From the NCBI RefSeq assembly GCF_026410385.1, contig NZ_JAPMLT010000002.1:531091-595090 (forward strand): a DNA stretch of 64,000 bases, read 5' to 3'. Position numbers and translations under genes: made by a program. This stretch comes from Tumebacillus lacus (GTDB lineage Bacteria; Bacillota; Bacilli; Tumebacillales; Tumebacillaceae). The notes under the pieces are model-generated. The model saw only the letters and a program-made list of their open reading frames with translations, did no database searches and was not told where the DNA came from. Each line of letters starts with the position of its first letter. The stretch's first letter is position 1. Below are positions 9,316-17,978 of this stretch, piece after piece.

Positions 9316-9723
9316 CTAACTCAACAGATACGCCGCATACCCGATCAAAATCCCCAGCACCAACCCGCCGAGCACCTCGATCCGCGTATGCCCTTGACTC
9401 TCGCGCAACAAAGCCATGCCTGTATCCGGATTTTGCTGATTGATCCGCTTGGCATGCTCGCCGATGGCACGGCGGATGCCGGTCGCGTCGATGATCGTGA
9501 TCATCAGAAAGGCGACGCCGAGCGAGAACATCGGCGTGTTTACGCCTTCCATCCACCCGATGTACGCCACCGGCGATGTCACCGTCGTCGTGTGCGTCGA
9601 GGGAAATCCGCCGTTGCCCGCACGCTTTTTCCCTTCCTCGCGGCCGAAGCGGATCGTGTTGATCAAAAACTTGGTCACACCGGAGACAAACCAGCCGACC
9701 AGCGGCAGGATCGCATACCACAT
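9316..9723 (-). CDS. yuiD: YuiD family (divergent PAP2, DUF212) membrane protein
   Basis: A 135-residue integral membrane protein with the DUF212 pattern GGFPSTHTTTVTSP and the later RESQGHTRIEVLGG, which resemble the SGH and SRxxxxxHxxxD motifs of PAP2 lipid phosphatases. It probably dephosphorylates a lipid-linked substrate, but the family has not been firmly assigned an activity. It is the last gene of a minus-strand operon, 12 bases after the GT-C gene; in that setting it is a good candidate for the phosphatase that would act on the product of the UbiA-type enzyme at 11497-12360. Confidence 0.85.
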   Translation of the reverse strand: MWYAILPLVGWFVSGVTKFLINTIRFGREEGKKRAGNGGFPSTHTTTVTSPVAYIGWMEGVNTPMFSLGVAFLMITIIDATGIRRAIGEHAKRINQQNPDTGMALLRESQGHTRIEVLGGLVLGILIGYAAYLLS

Positions 9724-9735
9724 CCACGCTCTCTC

Positions 9736-11085
9736 CTATACGTCATATTTGACTGCCAGATCCAGCAGCCACTGCGCCACCGCGTACGTCGCCGGAGCCA
9801 TCCACACGAGCGCCTTCCAGTTGCTCCGCATCTGCCACAGCGCAAACGCGCACAAGAGCATCACGAACGGCATTGCCGGAAATTTGTATCGCATCTGCAC
9901 GTAAAACACCGACAGCGCGGCAATAAAGTACCCGGCTACAAACGTCGGCAACAACGCCCGCGCGTTCCGCCGCACGACGGCTTGCACAAACGCCGCCACC
10001 ACCGCGACCAGAGCCAACGCCGTCGCATAGCGCTGGAACCACTCGCTGAACGCCGCTTCCTGTTTATCGTCTTCCAGCAACTCGATGTTTTCAAATTTGT
10101 AGAGGTCGTCCACCCAGTCTTTTTGAGCGGCCAGATACATTTGGAACCGGTCCCACGTCAACTCGGCAAATCTCTCTGGATGGGCGACGATCCATTTCTT
10201 CGCCTCGTCCTTCATGATCTGATCCCGCACTGCATCGGTCTTTCCCTCTCGAAACGCCCGCTTGAAACCCTTCGTGCTGAACAGCGTGTCGCGGTAAAAT
10301 CCGTCCGCATACTCGTTGTTGCCGATCAACAGGTTCAGCCCGGAGATCGTATCGACCAGCACGAACGACTTCTGCTCGACGTAGTTGCGGATCGTCCACG
10401 GCGCGATGACCACCGCCATCGCCGCGAACAGCAGCACAAAGCGAATCCACGCTTCCTTGCCGTATTTCCACGGCCAGACTTTCTTCTCCAGCAACAGCCA
10501 GACGACGAGAATCGGCGGTACGACCAGCGCGATGGAGCGGGTCAACGTCGACAGGCCAAACAGCACCCCGGATGCCGCATACCACCAGCCGCTCTCCGTT
10601 TGCACCCCGCGCAGAAAGACCGCGACGGCAAAGAGAAAAAGAAAATTGAACAACGTTTCGGACAGCAGCACGCCAGAGTAGCCGATAAACGGCACATACA
10701 ACGCCGACAGCACCAACGCCGTCACCCCGACCCGGCGGTTCCACAACTGCTGGCCGATCCAATAGATCGCATACAGCGATGCCACCGAGAGCACCGACTG
10801 GATCGCGTAGACCAGTCGGTATTTGTGATCGATCAGCCCGTAGATCGCCGCCAGAAACACCACATAGCCCGGCGGGCGATAGGTCGACCCGTGCAGCTCG
10901 CCCGTCTGGAACGTGCCCTCGTTGACGAGCCGCAACGCCCGCTGGTCATAGTCCTCCATATCGGAGACCGGCTTGACCTCGATGTCGACGATGTAGTCAT
11001 AGCGGAGCCACAGCGAAAACACCAAGACCGCTGCGATCAGCAACCAGTGGCCGTATCTCTGCATCCATTCCCGGAATTGTTTCAA
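9736..11085 (-). CDS. GT-C glycosyltransferase (ArnT/PMT-like), integral membrane
   Basis: A 449-residue polytopic protein with about ten membrane segments. The first extracytoplasmic loop has the Asp-containing patch PVSDMEDYDQRA followed by RPPGYVVFLAAIYG, the usual layout of PMT_2/ArnT-type (GT39/GT83) transferases that take a sugar from a polyprenyl-phosphate carrier outside the membrane. The acceptor is unknown. It lies 16 bases after the small flippase-like gene and belongs to a four-gene operon for a lipid-linked sugar. Confidence 0.8.
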   Translation of the reverse strand: MKQFREWMQRYGHWLLIAAVLVFSLWLRYDYIVDIEVKPVSDMEDYDQRALRLVNEGTFQTGELHGSTYRPPGYVVFLAAIYGLIDHKYRLVYAIQSVLSVASLYAIYWIGQQLWNRRVGVTALVLSALYVPFIGYSGVLLSETLFNFLFLFAVAVFLRGVQTESGWWYAASGVLFGLSTLTRSIALVVPPILVVWLLLEKKVWPWKYGKEAWIRFVLLFAAMAVVIAPWTIRNYVEQKSFVLVDTISGLNLLIGNNEYADGFYRDTLFSTKGFKRAFREGKTDAVRDQIMKDEAKKWIVAHPERFAELTWDRFQMYLAAQKDWVDDLYKFENIELLEDDKQEAAFSEWFQRYATALALVAVVAAFVQAVVRRNARALLPTFVAGYFIAALSVFYVQMRYKFPAMPFVMLLCAFALWQMRSNWKALVWMAPATYAVAQWLLDLAVKYDV

Positions 11086-11101
11086 CGAGCACCCCTCCCC
11101 G

Positions 11102-11461
11102 CTACGATTTGGCGATCATCAACACCCCGGCGATGATCGTGATCAGACCGGCGATGCGCAGCGCGCCGACCGACTCGCCAAACAGAAAATACGACACGGT
11201 CACGACCAGCACATAGCTGAGGGCGACCATCGGATAGGCGAACGACAACTCCACCTTGGAGATCGCAAAGATCCAGATCACCGCCGACAGCGCATAAAAA
11301 GACAAACCTGCCAAGATTGGAAGGTTTGTGAAATACTTCAGCAAAAGGGTCGCGACCCCGTCGCCTTCCGCTGCGCCGACGCGGTTCGTGCCAAATTTCA
11401 TCAACAGTTGGCCGACCGCGCCAAACAGGATCGAGACCAGGATGAGCATGATTTCTTTCAT
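11102..11461 (-). CDS. Four-TM EamA/SMR-type protein, candidate lipid-sugar flippase
   Basis: A 119-residue protein with four membrane segments and the opening SILFGAVGQLLMKFG, typical of the small EamA/SMR group that includes ArnE/ArnF. Those proteins flip undecaprenyl-linked aminoarabinose. The neighbouring UbiA and GT-C genes make the same job likely here: moving a lipid-linked sugar to the outer face. A multidrug SMR pump is an alternative, but the membrane-embedded Glu typical of EmrE-type pumps is not evident in the first helix. Confidence 0.75.
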   Translation of the reverse strand: MKEIMLILVSILFGAVGQLLMKFGTNRVGAAEGDGVATLLLKYFTNLPILAGLSFYALSAVIWIFAISKVELSFAYPMVALSYVLVVTVSYFLFGESVGALRIAGLITIIAGVLMIAKS

Positions 11462-11496
11462 CGGAGCATCACCTCTTTTTTCTTCGAGGACCTTTC

Positions 11497-12360
11497 TTAC
11501 GGCAAATAAATCAGCAGGAACGCAGTCAACGCCCAGAGCACGCAGGCGGCGAGGAACGGTTTGTCCCCGAGCAAGATGTTGGCCGGTTCACCGCCTCGCT
11601 CCCGCTTGTAGACGAGGAACAGGTAGCGGAAGATCGCGTAGATGACAAACGGGATCGTGTACATCATCTGCGTGCCGGCCTGCGTATTGAACGTATACAG
11701 TGCATAGGCCATGATCGTGGCGGCCGAGACCACCGAGATCAGCTGGTCGATCAGTTTGTCATCGCTGTACTCATCGAGGATCTTGCGGTGCGACTTGGCA
11801 CCGGAAGCGAGCAGGAGCAGCTCGGCGCGGCGTTTGGAGAGGCCGAGGAACAGCGCGAGCAGCAGCGTGCAGAGCAGGAGCCACTCGGACGGATCGACCG
11901 GCAGCGCGTAGGAACCGGCCGTGACGCGAAAGACAAAGCCGAGCGCGATGACAAAGACATCGACGAGCACGACATGTTTGAGCCAGAACGAATAGAGGAT
12001 GTTCATCACAAAATAGGCGAGCAGAACGGCCGTCACTTGCCAGCCGATGGATAAGGCGAGCAGCAGCGCGCCTGCCAGCAGCAACACCCCGTAGACGATG
12101 GCCCCGGGGATCTTGATCGTGCCGGCAGCCAGCGGGCGATGTTTCTTCTTGGGATGCTGACGGTCCTTCTCCACATCCACGATGTCGTTCAACACATAGA
12201 CCGCACTGGAGATCAAACAAAACGCCACAAAGGTAAGCAACGCGTGGAGCACCTTGTCCGCCTCGAACATCTGCCGCGAAAAAAACAGCGCCCCAAACAC
12301 GAACAGGTTTTTCGTCCACTGCTTCGGCCGCGATAACTTCACATACGGTACGATAGACAT
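11497..12360 (-). CDS. UbiA-family decaprenyl-phosphate phosphoribosyltransferase-like enzyme
   Basis: A 287-residue UbiA-superfamily membrane enzyme with about eight helices. The first motif NDIVDVEKDRQHPKKKHRPL has the NDxxDxxxDRxHPxKxxRP form found in 5-phosphoribosyl-1-diphosphate:decaprenyl-phosphate phosphoribosyltransferases, which start the decaprenylphosphoryl-arabinose pathway of mycobacteria. Here the acceptor would be a polyprenyl phosphate. ATG 12360 is chosen for the AAGGAG site upstream; the longer reading has none. It heads the operon UbiA, 4-TM protein, GT-C, YuiD. Confidence 0.85.
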   Translation of the reverse strand: MSIVPYVKLSRPKQWTKNLFVFGALFFSRQMFEADKVLHALLTFVAFCLISSAVYVLNDIVDVEKDRQHPKKKHRPLAAGTIKIPGAIVYGVLLLAGALLLALSIGWQVTAVLLAYFVMNILYSFWLKHVVLVDVFVIALGFVFRVTAGSYALPVDPSEWLLLCTLLLALFLGLSKRRAELLLLASGAKSHRKILDEYSDDKLIDQLISVVSAATIMAYALYTFNTQAGTQMMYTIPFVIYAIFRYLFLVYKRERGGEPANILLGDKPFLAACVLWALTAFLLIYLP

Positions 12361-12475
12361 GGAACTCTCCTTACATGTTTTGATGGTTGTTCTTGCAAAG
12401 ATACTCCACACAAAACTGGGTGTTAACTCCATTATTGCGTGATTTTTACAACGCTATTCGATCATGCTCGGGCAC

Positions 12476-12874
12476 TTACAAAATGATCCGGGCCGGGGTC
12501 TTCTCCTCCCAGACTCGTTCGATGTCATCGGTGGGGATCATTTTGTTGTAAACACCGGGCTCCTGAAGGACATATCCCAATTTCTCTGCCAAAAGCCCTT
12601 CCGACGTCCGAGAAAGATAATACCCCTCTGCCAGGCGGAACAGTTCGACTTTCTCCTCCCTGTATAACCCGAACGTTTGAATCGTATAGAGTTCTTCCAA
12701 TTCTGTTCCTGTGACTCGTTTCACATAGATCCCTGCTTCATTCGATACAAATCCAAAATCGGCAGCCGCCACCTCTTCGGTAGTCAAAATGTACTGTTTT
12801 TTCGGGAAAGAATAGCCTGCTTGATATTCTTCGCCCCGATAGCGGGCGTACTGCCCTGATCTGATGTCTCGCAT
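12476..12874 (-). CDS. Probable immunity protein for the adjacent WXG toxin
   Basis: A 132-residue cytoplasmic protein, acidic and rich in Tyr and Glu, with no membrane segment and no recognised family. It starts 11 bases after the stop of the toxin gene, with GGGAGG at good spacing. A small unknown ORF directly behind a polymorphic toxin is by the usual gene order its immunity protein. This role is inferred from position only. Confidence 0.65.
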   Translation of the reverse strand: MRDIRSGQYARYRGEEYQAGYSFPKKQYILTTEEVAAADFGFVSNEAGIYVKRVTGTELEELYTIQTFGLYREEKVELFRLAEGYYLSRTSEGLLAEKLGYVLQEPGVYNKMIPTDDIERVWEEKTPARIIL

Positions 12875-12885
12875 AATGATCCTCC

Positions 12886-14652
12886 CTATTCATCCGCATG
12901 GTTTACTTCGATGAACTTCTTTAGATCCTCAGCATAAACAGCCCGCAATTTCTCCGTTCCGTCAAAGGACAGTTCATAGATGCTGTCACCGTCAGATAAA
13001 CGAATGAAACCGCGTGATTTATATTCTGGAACGATGTGAGCCTCGCTCTTTGTAAATCCATTTCCTGTGAAGGGCGGGGCATCCGTATAAAACTTTGCAT
13101 CGTCCTCACTAAGTACACGGCCGTGCATTTTTTCAGCCGCTCCCTGATCGGCCCCGCCAAATGGAATACGGACTTTCTCTGGCTCGGTCATGGAAAACCG
13201 CATGAGGTAAATGGGTTCGTCGGTAAACTCTCCGTTTGGTTTTAAAAACGGATTCGTTTCAGGTGTCCCATAATCCAAACGTAGCCCTTCCAGCACCGTG
13301 TGTGACTTATCTAGCCTTTTCGTGTCGTGAGCATTTGTTAGAAAGCCACCCACCGATTGATAATCACCTGACAAATATTTCGCAAAGTCCCTCGTGTAAA
13401 TGACTTTCTGCATGAGTGTGCCCTCTACCGGGGCCGGCACATCCATTCGAATCGCCTTGATCAACGCTGCTTCAGATGCACTCAACTCAGCTGTTGAAGT
13501 CTGTTTCAACGCAAAGAACTCATCCCTCGTGATTCCGTTACGAGTCAGGCTTACGTCAAGGATCTCCTCAAACGAATCCCCCTCAATCAAGTGTCTAGCG
13601 TAGAGGTCCTCGTACGCCCTCCCATGAGCATCCCGGTAGGTCCTGACGGCTCTGTTCACATCCGCCACGCTGTCAACAACCTCAGCCCCCGTCTTTGCCG
13701 CCCGTACCGTGCCCCCCGTGAAGAACGTCTCAGCGGCGACACCCAGTGCGTAGCCGCCCCATTTGGCGCGGGAGTAGCCGGTGCCGTTGATGATGTCACG
13801 ATCCCACGATTCTTTGATCGTCAGACTGATCACTTTGATTTGGCCGGGGATGTTGCGAAATCCGTCTTTATACTTTTGCAAGGTCTCGTCCGGATGCGTC
13901 ATATCGTGGAAGATCTCGCTGACCTTTTTCTTGATGACGTCCGGATGGCGGAGTGCTTGGTCAAGTTGATAAGCGGGGGAGACCCAAAGCAGCGCCTCCA
14001 GTTCGTCCACGATAAAACTGCCGATCCCTTCAAACAAACCGGCGAGCACACCGGCCGGACTGTTTTTGAATGTCTCCGATGCCCACAGCCTTTTGAAATA
14101 GTCCCCTGCTTTGTCGAGCAGCGAACCGCCCACCGTGCCGACCTGCCCACCGTTGGCGAAAAACACCCGGTTCGCCATCGCCGACACTTCGTCGAACGCT
14201 GCGCTCGCGGCTTGGTTGGCTCTGATTTCCACCATCTCCGCTTCCTGCAACAGCGCGTGCAAACGTTGACGGCGATGCACGATCCGTTCGTCAATCGAAG
14301 CCCGCTGAATCTCATCAGCACCCCAATAACTGCGGTGCAGCGAGGCGATCTCTTCTTCGAGTTGATCCGCCTGACGATACAACTGATTCACATAGTCCAG
14401 TTGAGAAGCGAGAGACTGCAAGGCCATCCCCGCCCGCTGAAATGCGCTGCCCGCCGTCCCCGCGTCTAACCGCAGATGCTCCGCTACGGTGCGAAACGCA
14501 TCGGCACCTTCCCCATCCCAGCCGTCTGTACCATCGGTGAGCGTGTTGGCGATTCGCTCGATCTGCCGAGCATGCTCAAACATTTCATTCCCTCGAAACG
14601 CAAATGTCTGTGCACCTCTCCGTATTTCTGCCGGATCGGCCAGTTGCCTCAT
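12886..14652 (-). CDS. WXG100/LXG-type polymorphic toxin, probable type VII secretion substrate
   Basis: A 588-residue protein in three parts. Residues 1-170 are helical and WXG100-like, with the hairpin motif Trp45-Asp46-Gly47 and an amphipathic coiled region (LDYVNQLYRQADQLEEEIASL). Residues 170-310 include Gly- and Ala-rich stretches of the pretoxin type (AKWGGYALGVAAETFFTGGT). The C-terminal 180 residues (from about 410) look like the toxin domain, with conserved-looking blocks VGGFLTNAHDT, EGLRLDYG and IYLMRFSM; I cannot assign an activity. It starts at ATG 14652 after GGAGGGG, 19 bases downstream of a nucleotidyltransferase gene, and is followed by the immunity candidate. No type VII secretion genes are in the window. 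Confidence 0.75.
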   Translation of the reverse strand: MRQLADPAEIRRGAQTFAFRGNEMFEHARQIERIANTLTDGTDGWDGEGADAFRTVAEHLRLDAGTAGSAFQRAGMALQSLASQLDYVNQLYRQADQLEEEIASLHRSYWGADEIQRASIDERIVHRRQRLHALLQEAEMVEIRANQAASAAFDEVSAMANRVFFANGGQVGTVGGSLLDKAGDYFKRLWASETFKNSPAGVLAGLFEGIGSFIVDELEALLWVSPAYQLDQALRHPDVIKKKVSEIFHDMTHPDETLQKYKDGFRNIPGQIKVISLTIKESWDRDIINGTGYSRAKWGGYALGVAAETFFTGGTVRAAKTGAEVVDSVADVNRAVRTYRDAHGRAYEDLYARHLIEGDSFEEILDVSLTRNGITRDEFFALKQTSTAELSASEAALIKAIRMDVPAPVEGTLMQKVIYTRDFAKYLSGDYQSVGGFLTNAHDTKRLDKSHTVLEGLRLDYGTPETNPFLKPNGEFTDEPIYLMRFSMTEPEKVRIPFGGADQGAAEKMHGRVLSEDDAKFYTDAPPFTGNGFTKSEAHIVPEYKSRGFIRLSDGDSIYELSFDGTEKLRAVYAEDLKKFIEVNHADE

Positions 14653-14671
14653 CTGTCTTCCCCTCCTGCCC

Positions 14672-15193
14672 TCATCCTCTCAGCAGCGACTCCACTCGCA
14701 CCCGGACCCGAATCGGCAATTCTCGCTCCAACGCGTGCCGGAGCAGGTCCGGGCGGGCGATGCCATGCTTTGCAAAATGTGCCTCCATCGCCGCGAGCTT
14801 TTCTTCTTTGCCCGCCATCAGCTGATACAGCACATACCAATCCTCCAGCGCACACAGCGGCACCGGCTCTCGTCCGCTGACCGAGTCCTGACCAAACGGG
14901 TACTCGTACACGCCGCTCTCATGGGCGATGCGAAATCCGCCGATCAAGTCGATGCTCGTCCCGTCCGCCTCGTGGACGTAGAAATGCCGCGTCCGGTACG
15001 GCTCTTTGGCCTGTCCCCGCTCTCCGGTGCCGATGCCGAGCAACGCTTCGTGTGCCCGCACGGCATCTTCTTCCCGCACGATCAAGTCCACATCGTTCGC
15101 CCGCTCCACCAGCCCGTGGATCTTCAACAGCATCGAACCGCCCACCGCATAGACCACACCGGCCCCATTCAACACGTCCGCAATACGCTTCAT
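14672..15193 (-). CDS. Nucleotidyltransferase-superfamily protein
   Basis: A 173-residue protein with the pol-beta nucleotidyltransferase core: AVGGSMLL (GGS motif), NDVDLIV (two catalytic Asp) and a third acidic strand SIDLIGGF. This is the layout of small adenylyltransferase-like proteins of the MNT/AbiEii or aminoglycoside nucleotidyltransferase kind; the substrate cannot be told. The ribosome binding site (GGGCGG) is weak. It lies upstream of the toxin gene on the same strand, so a functional link or simple co-transcription are both possible. Confidence 0.7.
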   Translation of the reverse strand: MKRIADVLNGAGVVYAVGGSMLLKIHGLVERANDVDLIVREEDAVRAHEALLGIGTGERGQAKEPYRTRHFYVHEADGTSIDLIGGFRIAHESGVYEYPFGQDSVSGREPVPLCALEDWYVLYQLMAGKEEKLAAMEAHFAKHGIARPDLLRHALERELPIRVRVRVESLLRG

Positions 15194-15230
15194 CCTGACA
15201 CCGCCCTTTCCCTAGTTCTACCAGTATACA

Positions 15231-15268
15231 CAAAAAAAACCTCCCACGGTCGCGGAAAGGTTTTTTTT
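15231..15268 (-). terminator. Terminator behind the 15271 lipoprotein gene
   Basis: Imperfect hairpin with AAAACCT/AGGTTTT arms and T runs on both strands, directly after the stop codon at 15271. Confidence 0.6.
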
Positions 15269-15270
15269 GG

Positions 15271-15612
15271 TTACCATTTGTATCGCCCTGGAACCCCGTC
15301 CCGCGCATCGGGCACGCGGATCTCCACACTGCGCAGACTCGCGTCCGAGTCGAGCACGCGATGGCCGTACTCCGTGATAAAGGCGGAAAACGGAAGCGCA
15401 GACGCGCCGCGGGGCAGGAGTTCCGCCCGGTAGACATACTCGCCGTTGATCACCACTTCCGCATCCTGCCAAACAAACGCGTCGCCGTTTTTCACGATCA
15501 GCCGTTGCCCGTCTGTCGCGATGTCGGCGATCAACTCGACCTGTCCGTCCGGCACACGCCCGCACCCCGTGATCATCACAGTTGCCAGCAACAGCAGACT
15601 CCACACTCTCAT
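15271..15612 (-). CDS. Small lipoprotein
   Basis: A 113-residue protein with a lipobox near residue 17 (MITGC) and a beta-rich mature part. ATG 15612 follows AGGGGAG at 8 bases and lies 13 bases after the stop of the 15626 gene, so it is the last gene of a five-gene export operon. After lipidation by Lgt (encoded at 37.5 kb) it would sit on the outer face of the membrane. No domain family recognised. Confidence 0.75.
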   Translation of the reverse strand: MRVWSLLLLATVMITGCGRVPDGQVELIADIATDGQRLIVKNGDAFVWQDAEVVINGEYVYRAELLPRGASALPFSAFITEYGHRVLDSDASLRSVEIRVPDARDGVPGRYKW

Positions 15613-15625
15613 CCTGTTCGCTCCC

Positions 15626-17008
15626 CTACTTCTTCTCATAGGACAGGCTCAGATCAAACGACAGATTGGGCGCTTTCGGATGGCTGCGGTGCACCTCGAC
15701 AGCCAAGGTGTTGGTTCCCTTGACCAGCTTGCCGATGTGATCGCGGATCGAAGACCGCTGGTACAAAACCAGATCATTGGTCTCCGCCAGCGAATAGGCG
15801 TCGATCCATCCTGTGCGGATGCCGTCGCGGGCGATCTCCTCGCCGTTCAGATAGGCCGCATACCCATCTTCAAACGCGACATGCAACACCAGATCCCGGA
15901 TCACCGCCGGATCGTCCGCCAACTCAAAGGTCGTCCGAAAATAATACGCCGCCTCGCCCGTCCTCCCCTCCAAATCCGTCCGAATCCACGACGTCCCGAG
16001 ATCATCGTTACGGTAGCCAAACGGGGCCCGCCCGACCCGCCACGTCCCGTCCTCATACAGCGGGTGCCGCCAATCGTCCGGCGGCAGAGCGAACGGCTGG
16101 AGAATCGGATGCTCACCGGTTAGATCATACCCCTCCGGCACGGCCGCCTTGATCTCCGGCATCGCAAGATGATACCGCCAAAGCGACTGGATGCCCACCG
16201 CGACCGTCTCCGCCGCCTGCCCCTGCCCTTGCGGCACCGCCAAAGTCAGTTGATCCAGCGTCGCCCCCGTGCGGTCCTTCGCCTGCACCTCAAGCGTCGA
16301 CGCATCTCCCTCCAACTCCAGCAGAAACGGCCGGGAGATCTGCTCGGTCGGCCGCCATCGCCCGTACCGTCCGCGTGCCGCGCCCTCATAGCTCGCCGCT
16401 GTCTGCGCGAGGAACGGCTCGTAGGCGTACACCTCGCGGGCTGTCAGCACAAGACTCGCTTGCGCCTCTTCCACAGCCTGCCAAAACAGATCCGACGACG
16501 GCACTTCGTCGACCAGCACCACCGTATGCGGCTGCCGGTTTTCCGCCGCCGCCCGCTTCAACCAATCGAGTTGCGCCGGATCGCCCGCCTCCATCCTCGC
16601 CCCGTCTAAAAAGAACAAACGCGCCTTGCCGTACTCGACCGGATACACCGTCTTGCCGTAGCCTGCCAGCGCATCGCTCGGCAGATACGGATAGGACGCC
16701 GCAAACTCCTCCTGCGAGCTCGCTCCGTCGTAGATCGGATAAAACGAAGACAAGGGGGCCTGACCCCCTTTTTGAAACAACCGGTCTGGTCCCGCGCAAA
16801 AATCGGCTCCCGGCACGTCCGACATCCAAGCACGGATCTCCAGTTTCTCCGCTTGCTCCGGGAACAGGCAAAAAGCAAACCGGCTCTCATCCCTTGCCGC
16901 CGCTTGATAGGTCTGCATCGGGACCTCACTCCACAGCAGAGACGAGGCAAGAAAAAGAAACACGAGCAACACCGCAGCCAGCATTTTGTACCGCTTGAAA
17001 AAAATCAC
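15626..17008 (-). CDS. Membrane-anchored protein: degenerate phosphoesterase-like part plus beta-sandwich
   Basis: About 460 residues, with one N-terminal anchor or signal segment (MLAAVLLVFLFLASSLLW). Residues 60-230 recall a calcineurin-like phosphoesterase (an ARLFFLDGARM strand followed by QLDWLKRA, then TVVLVDEVPS) but lack the GD, GNH and H metal motifs. The last 150 residues form a galactose-binding-like sandwich (YYFRTTFELADD, LHVAFEDGYAAYLNGEEIARDG), a module often fused to secreted phosphoesterases. GTG 17008 is chosen because GAGGAG lies 8 bases upstream; a GTG at 17014 is too close. It is co-transcribed with the real metallophosphoesterase at 17979, so it may be a non-catalytic partner. 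Confidence 0.65.
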   Translation of the reverse strand: MIFFKRYKMLAAVLLVFLFLASSLLWSEVPMQTYQAAARDESRFAFCLFPEQAEKLEIRAWMSDVPGADFCAGPDRLFQKGGQAPLSSFYPIYDGASSQEEFAASYPYLPSDALAGYGKTVYPVEYGKARLFFLDGARMEAGDPAQLDWLKRAAAENRQPHTVVLVDEVPSSDLFWQAVEEAQASLVLTAREVYAYEPFLAQTAASYEGAARGRYGRWRPTEQISRPFLLELEGDASTLEVQAKDRTGATLDQLTLAVPQGQGQAAETVAVGIQSLWRYHLAMPEIKAAVPEGYDLTGEHPILQPFALPPDDWRHPLYEDGTWRVGRAPFGYRNDDLGTSWIRTDLEGRTGEAAYYFRTTFELADDPAVIRDLVLHVAFEDGYAAYLNGEEIARDGIRTGWIDAYSLAETNDLVLYQRSSIRDHIGKLVKGTNTLAVEVHRSHPKAPNLSFDLSLSYEKK

Positions 17009-17026
17009 CTTCACGACTCCTCTCCG

Positions 17027-17398
17027 TCAGCCGATGGACGGCACGTTCCACCCGAAGATGGCGTGATACAGCGGCGGCCACAGCAAGACGAGCATCGCGA
17101 CCACGCCAGCCAGACAGCCGTACGTCCACACCCGCAGATTCAGCTCCCGGCCGCGGAGCAACACGTGCCACATCACCCACGACACCAGCCAGCCGACCAG
17201 TCCCGCCGTCTCTTTGCCCGCATACGGTCCGATGCCGTACCAGGCCGGCATCCACGAGCCGAGCTTGAGCAGACGGCCGTTCGCCGTCAGCGGATCCGCG
17301 ACGCTCCACCAGTGGGCGGCCGTCAGCAGCGCGAGGCCGGTCAGCACGGCGAGCAGCGCCGCGACCGCCTCCCCGTTTTTTCGTTTATATGCAGACAT
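17027..17398 (-). CDS. Small membrane protein, unknown function
   Basis: A 123-residue protein with three or four hydrophobic segments and Trp-rich loops. ATG 17398 is placed 11 bases after AGGAGG; an in-frame GTG at 17407 is only 2 bases from that site. No family recognised. Tight spacing to both neighbours (12-18 bases) puts it in the phosphoesterase operon. Confidence 0.65.
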   Translation of the reverse strand: MSAYKRKNGEAVAALLAVLTGLALLTAAHWWSVADPLTANGRLLKLGSWMPAWYGIGPYAGKETAGLVGWLVSWVMWHVLLRGRELNLRVWTYGCLAGVVAMLVLLWPPLYHAIFGWNVPSIG

Positions 17399-17413
17399 GA
17401 GCCACACGTCCTC

Positions 17414-17974
17414 CTACACCAGTTTCAATTTGGCCAAGCCCAGCCCCGTCGCCAGCCCGATCAGCAGGCAGATCCACAACAGCGTGATCAGCATCGCCAC
17501 CACGTGAGCGACGCCGCTCCCGTGCAGATCTTCTCGGTACCGCCACAGCAAAAACGCTGCCGCAAGTCCGAGCGGCAGGGGAAAGAGCGAGACAAACTCC
17601 TTGTACTCCATCACCACCGTGTGCGCCGCCGGAGCGTTGGCGAGATACCACTGCTGCGCGCCGTCGTGCGCCCGGTAGCCGATGTACAGCCAGTTGCCGA
17701 AGATCACCGACAGCAACGTCAGCAGATTGGTGATCCACAGCGGTCCGATCAGCCGTTTGGTCGCTTCTTCGCGACCGCGCAGGAGCGGGTAGGTGAGGTG
17801 GAGCAGGAAGGCGCTCACGATCACAGTCAACATCGAGGCCAGCCCGTGCAGCGCGCCGACCGTCTGCCGCGTGCCAAGACCCAGCCATGTAAAGCAGGGG
17901 ATGGATAAAAAGAGCAGGGCGGCTGCCACACCTTGCGCAACCGCCAAGTCACGTGCGTTAAACATCTGTTTCAT
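17414..17974 (-). CDS. Membrane protein with about five TM segments, unknown function
   Basis: A 186-residue hydrophobic protein. His residues lie in two helices (ALHGLASMLTVIVSAFLLHLTYPLL), a spacing that could bind heme in cytochrome b-like proteins, but the evidence is thin. The ribosome binding site is weak (AAGAG), and a second ATG at 17965 is possible. It starts only 4 bases after the stop of the metallophosphoesterase gene, so translation is probably coupled. Confidence 0.65.
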   Translation of the reverse strand: MKQMFNARDLAVAQGVAAALLFLSIPCFTWLGLGTRQTVGALHGLASMLTVIVSAFLLHLTYPLLRGREEATKRLIGPLWITNLLTLLSVIFGNWLYIGYRAHDGAQQWYLANAPAAHTVVMEYKEFVSLFPLPLGLAAAFLLWRYREDLHGSGVAHVVAMLITLLWICLLIGLATGLGLAKLKLV

Positions 17975-17978
17975 GCTC

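Noticed and set aside
12886..15193. A complete type VII secretion locus
   Set aside because: No EssC, EsaA, YukD or separate WXG100 genes are present; only the substrate and immunity candidate are seen.
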